Assembly: GCA_037953745.1 (NCBI GenBank)
Contig: JBAKBP010007933.1
Location: forward strand, 1 to 64,000
Length of the DNA: 64,000 bases
Direction: 5' to 3'
DNA from: Lithodes maja
Taxonomy: Eukaryota; Arthropoda; Malacostraca; Decapoda; Lithodidae
Of the stretch, positions 30,111-40,439 are shown piece by piece (positions within the stretch are counted from its first letter, which is position 1; every line of letters begins with the position of its first letter). The notes beneath the pieces were generated by a model. That model was not told the DNA's origin. It was given only the letters and a program-made list of their open reading frames with translations, and did not search any database. The position numbers were made by a program, and so were the translations under genes.

Positions 30111-30766
30111 ATAAATGTACCTAGCTATATCCTCAGAATGTCCAAAAGAAGCGTCATAATCCTATAGAAGGCCGATAACCTACCAGAGTTATTATATATA
30201 ATACCTCAAAGTAAGCGATTATATTATAGGAATAGTCATCACAATTTTTTACAAATTCAACTAGATCAAAATAATATCGAAATGATGGATCATTAATTAT
30301 GGATCTTGATATGTAGGCCTAAAGCGTGTTGTTTATAAACATTGGCCGCAGCCGCGGTGCCACTCCATTCGCGCCTAATCACGATTATATTTCGGTGTAT
30401 TCTTACTTAAATGTATATCATTTGGGTTGATTAGGTTACACAATACAATATTACTAAGTAACAGTACACTCATATATATAAATATCATAACATTTGTGAA
30501 ATATAGGTTCGACCGCGCTAAGCACCACGGCTGCGTGAGGGCCAGTAGGAACGTAGATATATCGAGGGGTGGGTGGGGAATCTAGCCTCGTGACCTTGAC
30601 CAAGAGTCAAGTTCAGAAAATCAGTGTTCGTCACGGTAATTAATCTGTCACTCCTCCTCAGAATTATTGAAATGTCTATGTATGCGAATATTTCTTGCTC
30701 TACTATTAAACAAATAAATATGTTGTATAATTTCACCTACAGTAATATGTAATGTCACAACACATC
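30111..30766. other. AT-rich non-coding stretch
   Basis: No gene or clear repeat recognised. Short ORFs only. Confidence 0.5.
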
Positions 30767-30770
30767 TTAA

Positions 30771-31437
30771 CCCATTGAGACCCAGCGTCGCACGTGATGC
30801 GTCGGCAGTTTGTTATCACCAACTCCCAGCGACGCATCACGTGCGTCCGGCATATTAAAATCATTTACGTGGCTCGTAAGGTAGGAAATGGCGGGAGAAT
30901 AGGAGGGGGAGGTACCGTAGTGTGTGTGGGAGCCGGGCCGGTAGGTGTGAGCGGGCCAAGACAGCCGTGCGGCCGGTGGTGGTGGGCTTAGTGGGGATAC
31001 TTTACACCCTTAGTTCACCGCCACTTTGAACCTTCATTACTCCGGTCGTATGGGAGCTAGAGGCTTGAGATTTATGTGAGACACTCCTTAGGATGTATGC
31101 CGTACAATGCCATACTCAGTTTTCACCCTAGTGCTCCCGGGCGGGTGGTCATGCGGGGGAGACGAACTTTCGACCCCCCCCCCCCCCCCCCGACCCCCAA
31201 ATGACCGAGGTGAGTTTTTTTTTATTTGTTTCTTCATTTCTCACCATTCTCTTCCATTTTGGCTCAAACAAATTTTTTGAGGCTCCCCCCCCCAAAAAAA
31301 AATATCCGAGGTGATTTTTGTTTTTTTGTTTTTTCATTTCTCATCCTTGTCTTCCATTTTAGCAAACAAAAAAAAGAAGTGAAAATGGCTTGGGACTGGG
31401 GTGAACAAAATATTATAACTAGCCGGGGCTCAACGGG
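30771..31437. mobile_element. TTAA-flanked MITE with GTTGAG-type ends
   Basis: TTAA at 30767-30770 and 31438-31441. Ends CCCATTGAGACCC and (reverse complement) CCCGTTGAGCCCC. A perfect 16-bp inverted pair, CGCACGTGATGCGTCG (30789-30804) and its complement (30830-30845), lies just inside the left end. The right half has two imperfect ~115-bp repeats with ATCCGAGGTGA and TTCATTTCTCA words and a C-run at ~31174-31190. No ORF. Confidence 0.65.
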
Positions 31438-31662
31438 TTAAATTGTATATATTCAAATTTATTGCCGATATGTTCTGATGTCGATTATTCCAGTCCCTGA
31501 CATACCTCATGTATTTGGTATATTACGCTATTTCGCTTTTATTTTGTCTTTATTTGCTTTGTAATAATTATTCTGCAATGCATATTTACTTTCATTCTTA
31601 AAAATAGTCAGGAAAGGTTGTCCATATAATGTATATATTTAAAAGTCTGGATCGTCCCTTGT

Positions 31663-31723
31663 CATTTTGTGCCACCACACTGATAAGTGGATGGGTTATC
31701 AGACTTTGGGGTGACACAAAATG
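31663..31723 (+). repeat. Hairpin-forming inverted repeat 1
   Basis: Arms CATTTTGTG...CACACTGATAA and TTATCAG...CACAAAATG fold with a few mismatches. The trailing ACACAAAATGCAGCTA recurs at 33109-33124 after a second hairpin. Confidence 0.6.
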
Positions 31724-31779
31724 CAGCTAAAGATATTCACGATCATTCGAAATTGGGCTTTTGTGTATTTCCTCTTTAA

Positions 31780-32259
31780 CCCTCCAGCCCCGGCTATGTA
31801 TTATATATATATTCCTCGAAATCCGGGTGTTTTGGCCGAAAAACGTCTAGGCTAGGCTACCGTATATTCGTTAATCAGACTGCTTCCCACATTCCCGCGC
31901 ATCCCCAAGCGTAGCTGTGTTATTTACCTGTAGAATAGCATTAAGTAGAGCTCTCTAAGTCAACTGGGTGAGCTGTGATGATGATTTCATTGGAGATAAC
32001 TTTATGGCCAAACCAGCCACTTTACACCACTTTTCGATACTGAACAACACCATACAGGCACACACGAACAAGCGACGCTCTCCTTCTTGTGGCCGGAGAT
32101 GCGGAGCGTCGGTCCAGCCGGCTGTTGTTTACATGCGTCGGACCGACGCCTCGCACACCAAGCTCACAGGCTGTGACGTCATGGGTGTTTAAGAGGTCTT
32201 CCGGGTTGCGTGGGCCAAGGTTTTTATGGGTGTACAAGAGGTCATCCGGGTTGAAGGGG
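31780..32259 (-). mobile_element. piggyBac 1-derived MITE
   Basis: TTAA at 31776-31779 and 32260-32263. Left end CCCTCCAGCCCCGG is the same as that of piggyBac 1; right end CCCTTCAACCCGGATGACC (reverse complement) resembles its other end (CCCCTCCAACCCGGATGGGC). It also has the paired subterminal repeats (GTGTTTAAGAGGTCTTCCGG and GTGTACAAGAGGTCATCCGG) and a diverged TAGAATAGCATTAAGTAGAG motif. 480 bp with no transposase, so likely a deletion derivative moved in trans. Confidence 0.85.
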
Positions 32260-32263
32260 TTAA

Positions 32264-33853
32264 TAAGTAAGTGTTTATACTTATAAGAGTGTGCAAAATA
32301 TAAATATGTTCTAATGTACAGTATAACTAGGAACCCCAAAAGGTTCACCAAACCCAAATATACGAAGCGTTTGTTGACGTTCTTAAAACAAACAAAAAAG
32401 AACAACAGCTTGAGTTCGCTTATACGTTGCCAGGAGAGGAATGCTTCTTTATTAAACCCTCTAAGTAGCATATTATGTGAATGTTTCTTAAACTAATGGA
32501 ACTGAAATTGTGTACATCGACTTCCAAACCGATCTGATGATCTCTGAACTTTGAAATAATTGTAATAGTTTCGAAATCTGACCTTGATCATTATAACGGA
32601 ATGAAGGTTCTTGGTACGATGTTGCCAATGTAGCTGCTACCGCTAGATCCAGCGAATCACTTCTATCACTTCCATCTAGCGACATCAAGATGTGCTGAAT
32701 TCTAGCGATATTCAAGTTAGTTTCCCTATTTTAAGGAATTGGAGAGATGTTTCGATTGTTAAAGATTATTCTAGATACTTCAACATATGTTTTCTAGTGA
32801 CATACAAGTTTTTAGTGTCTGGTGACTATCTAGCGATTTGTCAATGCTATTCTAGCATACATTTGTGATTTAGTTTATCTTGCATTTTTGTCTAAATTTG
32901 CCCTATTTCTCCAGAAGACTTCCTACATGGTATAGTGTATTGTTCTAGTGATAATTAAATATTATATAGGGCTATTTTAAGTTGGCTGATGAATATGAAG
33001 CAGTAATATGCTGGACGATGAGAACGCTGTATTGTAAATATGTCTCGGATATCACTGATAATTTTTGGCATTTTCTGCCAAAAGCCCAATGGCTTATCAG
33101 TGGTGGTAACACAAAATGCAGCTATACATATTGGCTAGTTTAACCTTTGCATGCACTGTAGTAGTCTAGTATTAAATATATGAAGCTTCACCTTTATCTT
33201 TGTCTGATCAAACATATCACAACTTGTAAAGCATGTGGAACCTATAGAAAGGATAGATAAATATTGACCTTATGAAATGTGTCCAAGGTCACACGTATTA
33301 TTTACAGTGAGCCACGATGAGTTGAGACTGCTTGCTCCCGAGAGGTTTGGCAGATTGTGAAGTGTGATTTGACTCGGCTGCACTATCAAATCCAAGAACT
33401 TAATCAGCACTGTACTTCAGAAAGAACCAAGATATCTACACAAAATCATATCAATCAACAGGGTGAGATTGTGGTGCAGTAATTATTTAATTATAATAAA
33501 TTAGAGGTCAGTACTTACTAATTATACAAAAAACATAATTACTGTTACTAGTAAATAATCTTAAAGCAAATCCACATGGTGGGATTATGAAGCAGTAATA
33601 ATTTAATACAGTAAGAACAAATTAGAGGTTGGTATTTACACATTGACAAAATTATGCTACTTATTTTTATTATTTTTATATAACATCAAAACAAGTCCAC
33701 ATAATAAGATTATAACACAATATTTATTTAATTGTCCGGGTAACAGATAGCAAGCACTGATATACTGTACTGTACTGTACCTGTACTAGAAAGTCAAATG
33801 GAAATTGTAAAATCCTATTATGAAACAAGAAGCATATCTACAGTACTGTAGTG
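32264..33853. other. Non-coding stretch with hairpin and ~120-bp repeats
   Basis: No gene supported. Contains the hairpin at 33053-33103 and three imperfect ~120-bp repeats at about 33460-33735 (shared words GNAGTAATNATTTAAT, AAATTAGAGGT, AAATCCACAT). A run of GTACTGTAC words occurs at 33763-33790. Confidence 0.45.
33053..33103 (+). repeat. Hairpin-forming inverted repeat 2
   Basis: Outer arms CACTGATAA / TTATCAGTG enclose a perfect inner inverted pair TTTTGGCA / TGCCAAAA. Downstream AACACAAAATGCAGCTA matches the sequence beside hairpin 1. Confidence 0.6.
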
Positions 33854-34262
33854 TACAGTAAACCTTCGCTATCTCGGACCTCTAAAAGTCGGAAACCCGC
33901 ACTACTCGGACTGGCATCGGCCTCTCGGACATTCACTTCCGTATTTCGGACATTTCCGGCATCGTTCCGACCGTCTCTGACGTTGTCGTTCTTTATATAA
34001 GTATTCGGAATATGTCCGTCATAACCGTCCTCTGATATCTCGAATATTTCCGAAATGTGTCGTAGCGGTGTCCGACAAAGGATGACGTGTCGGACGACCC
34101 CTCACATAACCGGACAATAAGGGTGAATATCCGAGAAATAGAAGGGAGGTCCGACGCCATCTTACATCCGGGGCCCAAGCGCCCGGCTCGGATGCTGGGA
34201 GCGTCAGTCCGCACCAAGCTCTGTTGTGTTACACATCGACGCGTGCCATTATTTAGTTCACC

Positions 34263-36647
34263 ATGCCTCCCAAGGATAAGCCTAAGCGTAAGGTGACTTC
34301 TGTATCACTTGAAACAAAGCTACAGATGCTAAAGGATCTGGACAGTGGGATGAAAGCCAAGCAGCTTCAGGAGAAGTATAGCTTAGGCAGATCAACAATC
34401 TACGACTTCATCCGAGACAAGGAGAAAGTCCGACATCATGGCGTAGCTGTGCTTCATGGTCCTTCCACCGCCAAGATCTTTCGCAAGGCTAAGCTAGCCT
34501 ATCAAGACATCGACGACGCAGTGCTGAAGTGGAACCAACAACTTCGTGCTGAGGGCGTACCAGTGAGAGGCATAGAGATCCAGCATGCAGCAGAACGTTT
34601 CGGCCAGCATCTTCATCACCAAGACTTCAAGGCTAGCGAGGGGTGGTTGTGGAGGTTCCGAAACTGCCATGGCCTCTCAAACAGGAGTATTTGTGGTGAA
34701 ATCTTAAGTGCCGATACTTCGGCCATAGAACCCTTCACTGATCGCTTCCACGCCCTTATAACCGAGGAACACCTTCAACATTGGCAGCTCTATAACGGTG
34801 ACGAGACTGGCTTATATTGGCGTTCTCTACCCTCCAACACACAGGCCCACCGAGAAATCACATCCACACCTGGCCACAAAACTGTGAAGGAGCGCATTTC
34901 AGTGCTTTGCTGCGCTAATGCCGACGCAAGCCACCGTGTGACCCCTACAATCGTCGGCAAATCTCAGAAGCCGAGAGTAATTAAGGACCTCATCATTACC
35001 AAGCAACTCCCAGTCGACTATTATGGATCAAAGAAAGCTTGGTTTAACCAGGTCATCACCGAGGATTTCTTTCACAAGAGATTTGTACCCGACGTTCGCT
35101 TGTTCCAGAATCGAGTGTATGGTGTACCCTATGACGAAGCTGTTGCCATTTTGTTGCTCGACAACGCACCTGCCCACCCTTGTACCACGAAACTGGAGAG
35201 TGCAAACGGCAAAATTAAGACAATGTTCCTGCCTCCTAATACCACAAGTGTTATTCAGCCTATGGACCAAGGAATAATTGAAGCTTGCAAAAGGCGATAC
35301 AAGAGGAAGTTCCTGGAACAATGCCTTGTCATCATAGAAGATGGGATGGACGAAGAAGGTTATGTGGATACACGCGGAAAGAAATCTCTACAAAAACTGA
35401 AGCAGTATACCCTGAAAGACTGCATCTACAATTGGGCAGAGGCGTCGCGCGAAGTGTCTTTCAACACACTGAGGAATGGTTGGACCAAGGTCTTAAATAT
35501 CCCGAAGGTGCAAGATCCGGGTTTTGAAGGGTTTGGGGCAGCTGACTTCAGGAACCTCTTGAACCAGGGTAACCAGGGTGACCTCCCCGAAGAAGAAGTT
35601 GACGACTGGCTGCAAGAGGACAGAGACCTACCTGGACACGAGCATAAGACTGACGAACAAATTGCAGCCGAGGTGTTGGGGGTAGCCCAGGAAGAGACCC
35701 AGGATGAGTCGGACGAAGAGACAGAGGGGGGGCCCAAGATATCAGTCTCGCATGCCCTGGACTCCTTTGACACCAGTCTTCAGTATCTGACTCAAGTAAA
35801 TGACTCAAAGTTGCAGTCCCTATACGAACCACTCCGTAATGGTCGATTCCATATTCAGAGGTCACACCTTGATCGGAAAAAACAACAGAAAATCAGCTCC
35901 TTTTTTGTACCCTCTGCTCCTCCCAGACCTCGTACTTCGTCTGCTACCAGTGGTGTGTCGCTTGCTAGCACCACCTCCCTCCCAAGTGTTTCCTCAGTTG
36001 CTAGCACCTCGTGGAGCACTGTAGACACTGTGCCACTCTCAGACTTAGACATGGATTTGGATGAATTAATGAGTAGCACGCCTGTGCCCATGAATATACC
36101 TGAACCTGACATTGTTTGTGAGGTGGAGAAGGACAGTGTGGGTAAGGGTAAAGGTAAGGGTTCCATGACAGGCAAGGGATATGGTCCTAAGAGTGGGGGT
36201 GTGAAGAACAGGGAGGTGGAGAAGAACAGTGCGACGGACATTGAGGTGGAGAAGAACAGTGAGGTGAAGAAGGACAGTGAGAAGGGGAGTGAGGTGGTCA
36301 TGGACATTGAGATGGAGAAGAACAGTGAGGTGAAGAAGGACAGTGAGAAGGGGAGTGAGGTGGTCATGGACAGTGAGGTGGAGAAGAACAGTGAGGTGGA
36401 GAAGGACAGTGAGGTGGAGAAGGACAGTGAGGTGGAGAAGGACAGTGGGGTGAAGAAGGACAGTGGGGTGGAGAAGGACAGTGAGGTGGAGAAGGACAGT
36501 GAGGTGGAGAAGGACAGTGGGGTGAAGAAGGACAGTGAGGTGGAGAAGGACAGTGAGGTGGAGAAGGACAGTGAGGTGGAGAAGGACAGTGAGGTGGAGA
36601 AGGACAGTGAGGTGGAGGTGGGGGGTGAAAAGGGGATGCTGCAGTAA
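34263..36647 (+). CDS. pogo/Tigger (jerky-like) DDE transposase, intact
   Basis: 794 aa from the ATG at 34263 (MPPKDKPKRKVTSVS), the first in the element. Residues ~10-60 form a CENP-B N-terminal-type helix-turn-helix (KLQMLKDLDSG, KYSLGRSTIYDFI). Residues ~75-150 form a second, Tc5-type HTH (EIQHAAERFG, ASEGWLWRFRNCHGL). The DDE_1 catalytic core follows with Asp ~180 (NGDETGLYW), Asp ~300 (LLLDNAPAH) and Asp ~335 (IQPMDQGIIEACKRRYKR), spacing as in pogo elements. After ~residue 455 the protein is acidic and low in complexity, and residues ~650-790 are a run of EVEKDS hexapeptides. It should bind the TIRs and move the element at TA. The ORF is undisturbed, so the element may be young. TIRs argue against a domesticated jerky gene. 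Confidence 0.93.
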   Translation: MPPKDKPKRKVTSVSLETKLQMLKDLDSGMKAKQLQEKYSLGRSTIYDFIRDKEKVRHHGVAVLHGPSTAKIFRKAKLAYQDIDDAVLKWNQQLRAEGVPVRGIEIQHAAERFGQHLHHQDFKASEGWLWRFRNCHGLSNRSICGEILSADTSAIEPFTDRFHALITEEHLQHWQLYNGDETGLYWRSLPSNTQAHREITSTPGHKTVKERISVLCCANADASHRVTPTIVGKSQKPRVIKDLIITKQLPVDYYGSKKAWFNQVITEDFFHKRFVPDVRLFQNRVYGVPYDEAVAILLLDNAPAHPCTTKLESANGKIKTMFLPPNTTSVIQPMDQGIIEACKRRYKRKFLEQCLVIIEDGMDEEGYVDTRGKKSLQKLKQYTLKDCIYNWAEASREVSFNTLRNGWTKVLNIPKVQDPGFEGFGAADFRNLLNQGNQGDLPEEEVDDWLQEDRDLPGHEHKTDEQIAAEVLGVAQEETQDESDEETEGGPKISVSHALDSFDTSLQYLTQVNDSKLQSLYEPLRNGRFHIQRSHLDRKKQQKISSFFVPSAPPRPRTSSATSGVSLASTTSLPSVSSVASTSWSTVDTVPLSDLDMDLDELMSSTPVPMNIPEPDIVCEVEKDSVGKGKGKGSMTGKGYGPKSGGVKNREVEKNSATDIEVEKNSEVKKDSEKGSEVVMDIEMEKNSEVKKDSEKGSEVVMDSEVEKNSEVEKDSEVEKDSEVEKDSGVKKDSGVEKDSEVEKDSEVEKDSGVKKDSEVEKDSEVEKDSEVEKDSEVEKDSEVEVGGEKGMLQ
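36215..36632 (+). repeat. Coding 18-bp minisatellite in the transposase C-terminus
   Basis: About 20 copies of GAGGTGGAGAAGGACAGT and variants (GTGAAGAAG, GAGAAGGGG). The 18-bp period keeps the frame, giving EVEKDS/GVKKDS repeats. The antisense frame is also open for the same reason, giving a Ser/Phe-rich shadow ORF that I reject. Confidence 0.9.
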
Positions 36648-36742
36648 TTAATGCAGTGTTGGGGAGGGGGGAGGGAGGACATCAAAACTACAGACAAGAG
36701 CTATGCAGGGGTAAGTGTAATATAGCCTACTGTACAATACAT

Positions 36743-38352
36743 AGCTGGATATGGTATGGGAGGGAGAAGAAGAGAAGTAGTGGAGGAGGAGGTGGGGATC
36801 AGGAGGTCAGAAGTGTGGGAAGCCATGAAAAGAGTGAAGTTGGGGAAAGCACCAGGAACAGATGGAGTGTGTGGGGAAATGTTGAGGTATGGTGGTGAGA
36901 TAGTGATAGAATGGGTATGGAAAATGTGCAAACTAGCATGGGAGAAGGGGAGTGCACCCGATGACTGGAAGACTGGCATAATAGTCCCCCTATATAAGGG
37001 CAAAGGGGAAAGAGGAGTGTGTGGTAACCACCGAGGAATATGTCTTCTAAGCGTAGTAGGGAAGGTATACAGTAGGGTAGTGATTGAGAGTGAGAGTGAG
37101 AACGGAGAAATGGATAGGCGACGAGCAGGGAGGTTTTAGGAAGGGAAGAGGATGTGTAGATCAGATTTTTACCCTGAATTGTGTTGTGGAGAAGTATTTG
37201 GAGAAGAAACAAAAGGTGTATGTTGCCTTTATGGACTTGGAGAAGGCCTATGACAGAGTGGATAGAGAAGGTTTGTGGAAAGTACTTAGAATATACGGAG
37301 TAGAGGGCAAGTTGCTGAAAGCAGTGAAGAGCCATGTATGAGGGTGCAAAGGCGGCAGTACGTGTGGAGAGTGAGCAGAGCGAGTTCTTTGACCTGAATG
37401 TTGGTTTGAAACAGGGGTGTGTGATGTCCCCGTGGTTGTTTACTGTATATATGGATGGAGTTATGAAAGAAATACTATCAAGAGCAGTGGATGTTGGTGT
37501 ATCGCTGAAAAGGGAGGGAATTGAGTGGAAGCTACCTATACTGCTGTTTGCGGATGATACAGTTCTGATGAGTGATAATGAATGGGAGTTGCAGGGTCTG
37601 GTAAATGAGTTTGGAACAGTGTGCGAAAAACGGAATTTGAAGGTAAATACGGGGAAGAGCAAGGTTATGGTCTTCGAAAGGGGTGAAGTCACAGAGTGTG
37701 AGGTGAAGCTGAACGGTCAGGCTATGGAGATCGTCAACTCTTTTAAGTATCTGGGCAGTGTGTTGAGTAAAGATGGGACTATGGATGAAGAGGTGCGGGA
37801 GAGGGTACAACAGGGGAAGAGGGTTGTAGGAATGCTAAAAGCAGTAACAAGAAATAGGGTGGTCAGTATGGAAGTGAAGAAGTCCTTGCATGACAGTGTG
37901 GTAATCCCGACACTGACTTACGGAAGCGAAGCATGGACGTTGGTTGAGAGACTCAGACCAAGAGTGAGAGCAGTGGAAATGAATTACTTAAGGAGTGCGT
38001 GCGGAGTTACATGGAGGGATAGACAGACTAATGAGGAAGTAAGAAGGAGGTGTGGTGTGGAGGTAGATGTGCTGGAAAGTGTGAAAAGGAACAACTTGAG
38101 ATGGTTCGGCCATATGGAACGTATGGAAAGCGAGAGAATGACTAAGAGGGTGTACGAGAGCGAGGTGGAGGGACAGAGGGGGAGAGGTAGACCGAATATG
38201 AGGTGGAAGGTGGAGTGAGGAACTACATGAACGAAGGCGGTGCTGGTTGGGAGGAGGGGCGTCGACTGACTGGGGACAGAGGTGCATGGGGGCGGTTCGT
38301 TCGTGGCCACCCCTTCGGGGATCACGGCGTCGGGCAATAGATAGATAGATAG
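36743..38352 (+). mobile_element. RTE-like LINE copy B
   Basis: TSD ACAATACAT at 36734-36742 and 38353-38361. Truncated at its 5' end; the 3' end is GGCGTCGGGCAATAGATAG plus ATAG units. Inserted between the transposase stop and the right TIR, so it did not damage the transposase gene. Confidence 0.93.
36756..38218 (+). pseudogene. RTE-like reverse transcriptase, copy B, frameshifted
   Basis: Open pieces 36756-37139, 37084-37341 and 37334-38218. Compared with copies A and C there is a 2-bp loss in a GAGAGAGTG run near 37085, a 1-bp gain near 37332 (GAGCCATG for GAGCATG) and a 1-bp loss near 38211 (GGAAGGTGG for GGAAGGATGG). RT motifs APGTDGVCGEMLRYGG, FMDLEKAYDRVD, LKQGCVMSPWLF and LLFADDTVLM are all present. 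Otherwise almost identical to A and C, so decay is recent. Confidence 0.92.
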
Positions 38353-38637
38353 ACAATACATATTGTAAAACTAAAATACATGTACTGTGTTTTCTATTAC
38401 AGATTATAGGGTTCGAATAGGGTTGTCTTCGTTTTCTAGGTTGACGCGGACGTCTCTCTTGAGGTCGGATTTTTTCCGTAGTCTCCGATTTCATTGTTGT
38501 CTCGGACGGACATTGGTTAGGTCGGATTTTATCCTCTCTTAAGTCGGACATAAGTCGGACCCCGGACATCTCGGATTTTCGGTCATCTCGGACTGGGTCT
38601 CCCCCCAATTAGTCCGAGATAGCGAGGGTTTACTGTA

Positions 38638-38931
38638 TATCCAATTATGATACAGTACTCTACTACATTATATAGATATCCTAACTGCAAAAATTACATA
38701 CATCACCTTCTTTTGAGTAAATGTACTGACCTGTACATACCGGTTTATAATATCTAAACAAAACTATCCAGAACAAATATAAGATCACCAAAATGGAAAA
38801 ACAAATATATAACATAATAAATGCTGCAACCGTAATAATCAAAGTTCAACATCTTGACCCAGGTAGGCTATAACCAACAAATGCAAAATTCAACTTACCT
38901 AAATATATTCTATATATATACTGTATATACA

Positions 38932-38983
<52 letters not shown>

Positions 38984-39516
38984 TGTACTGAATGTGGTAT
39001 ATTCAGTGTACAGCAAAAGAAATATATATATATCTACAAGAAAAAATGCAGGTTCCAAGAAATCCAAACCGAATAAATATGACACTTTCAATGAGATGCG
39101 TACTACTAATGAAAGAAAGTGTGTTTAACTCTATACCCCCCCCCCCCCCCCCCACCATAGGAGCCTCGTCAAGACCACTAATGACCTATCTCATCACTTA
39201 TCTCGGACCCTTAATCTCCGAGTGATGAAATAGTGATTGAGCCCTTATCATCCACTTCATCACTTGGGACATCTTGATAGAGGGTACGGAGTCTTATCAC
39301 CCGCCAGTTTGTTCTAACGCACTCATGATGATTTGCTTACTTTTTTGAAGTTGGAAAAAGTTAGGTTTGGTTAAATGAGGAAAGGTTAAGCTAAGTTAGA
39401 TTAGGATGGATTTGGCTAAATTAATTAGGATAATTAGAATTTAGGTACAACTGAGAGTAAGTTAAGCTAGATGTGGAAAAGTTTAGATTGGTTAAGATAT
39501 GTATTAGGATAGATTA
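38638..39516. other. AT-rich stretch with (TA)n and GGTTA-like words
   Basis: No gene. (TA)n run at ~38918-38983, C-run at ~39137-39153, and degenerate GGTTA/TTAGG words at 39361-39510. Confidence 0.6.
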
Positions 39517-40024
39517 AATTATTTATTTTTATTTTTTTTTCTATGTGAATGAGAGAGACAAAAGGCAGAACTGCCTGCAGCGAGTGCCTCCCCCAGATTT
39601 CAAAGAGGGACAGGGCCGAAATCAAGGGACGCTCGAGCCAAAATGCCTGGACACACAGAGTTTGAAGCAATTTAAGTCATAGGAAGAGGGAAAGACCGAT
39701 TCTGGGAGCGAATTCCAGAGCTCAGCAGTTGAATAGAAGAAAGTCTGAGAATAGCGTTTCACTCTTGGGTTGGAGAGTTGCACAGAGTAGGGGTGGGATT
39801 GTGTTGCAAGGCGGGTACTACGTACCCTACGTAGAGGAGGTGGTACAGTATACACTGGGAAAGCTCCGAGGAACATTGATTATTGTAGTAGCGATAGAAT
39901 AGTGAGAGAGATGCAACATTGCGGCGAAGAGAGAGAGATTGCAGAGAGTTGGTGAGTGGATGGGAGTTAATGATACGAAAGGCTTTCCTTTCTACTTTAT
40001 CTAGGAGTGTGGTGTGAAGGTGGG
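39517..40024 (-). pseudogene. Jockey-like LINE, 3' fragment
   Basis: Minus strand codes the C-terminal end of a LINE ORF2: TTLLDKVERKAFRIINSH, RRNVASLSLFYRYY, a frameshift near 39850, then RSTRLATQSHPYSVQ, SNPRVKRYSQTFFYS, ELWNSLPESVF. This end is typical of Jockey-group ORF2 after the RT. The 3' side is A-rich on the minus strand (39517-39540). Truncated at 40024, where GCGA-rich sequence begins. Confidence 0.8.
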
Positions 40025-40439
40025 ATCCCACTGTGCGACTTGGCGACTTCGAATGCGATGAGACAGCTTGCAACAGTTTTTTTTTTCTATGTCCAGTATT
40101 CGCATTAATCGACCATAAAGTCGCAATCGATCGCAGTATTCTCACAATAGTCTCACAAACCCCCCCACGAGTACCCCAGAAGTCGGTAGGGTCGCCGTTA
40201 GATTTTGAAAAGTTTAAAATCCGGCTGCGAATGGACGACTGCTGCGACAAATGCGACATAATCGGGCATTGTCTCACTTCATTCTCACCTTATCTCAGTA
40301 GAATCTCAGTATTTGCACCAAGGTCTCGTTTGTCGCAACTCATGGAAAAGGTGTGCGAATTGGTCGACCTTCAAACGATAATTGCGAATATTGTGCGACA
40401 ATTGTGCAACATCATTGCGACAATATCGATTAATTACTT
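40025..40439. other. GCGA-rich non-coding stretch
   Basis: Dense GCGAC/GTCGC words, starting CTGTGCGACTTGGCGACTTC. Similar words continue at 41591-41760 beyond the next LINE, so the LINE may have inserted into one TIR element. I could not find convincing matching ends. Confidence 0.35.

Larger units (their letters stand above)
33856..38635 (+). mobile_element. Complete pogo/Tigger-type transposon
   Basis: Flanked by TA (33854-33855 and 38636-38637). Ends CAGTAAACCTTCGCTATCTC and (reverse complement) CAGTAAACCCTCGCTATCTC. Both subterminal regions are full of TCGGAC words in both orientations (about 33880-34110 and 38465-38600). It carries an intact transposase (34263-36647) and an RTE-like LINE copy (36743-38352) inserted downstream of the gene. 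Confidence 0.93.

Noticed and set aside
35855..36697. 280-codon minus-strand Ser/Phe-rich ORF
   Set aside because: It is the antisense of the 18-bp coding minisatellite of the pogo transposase.
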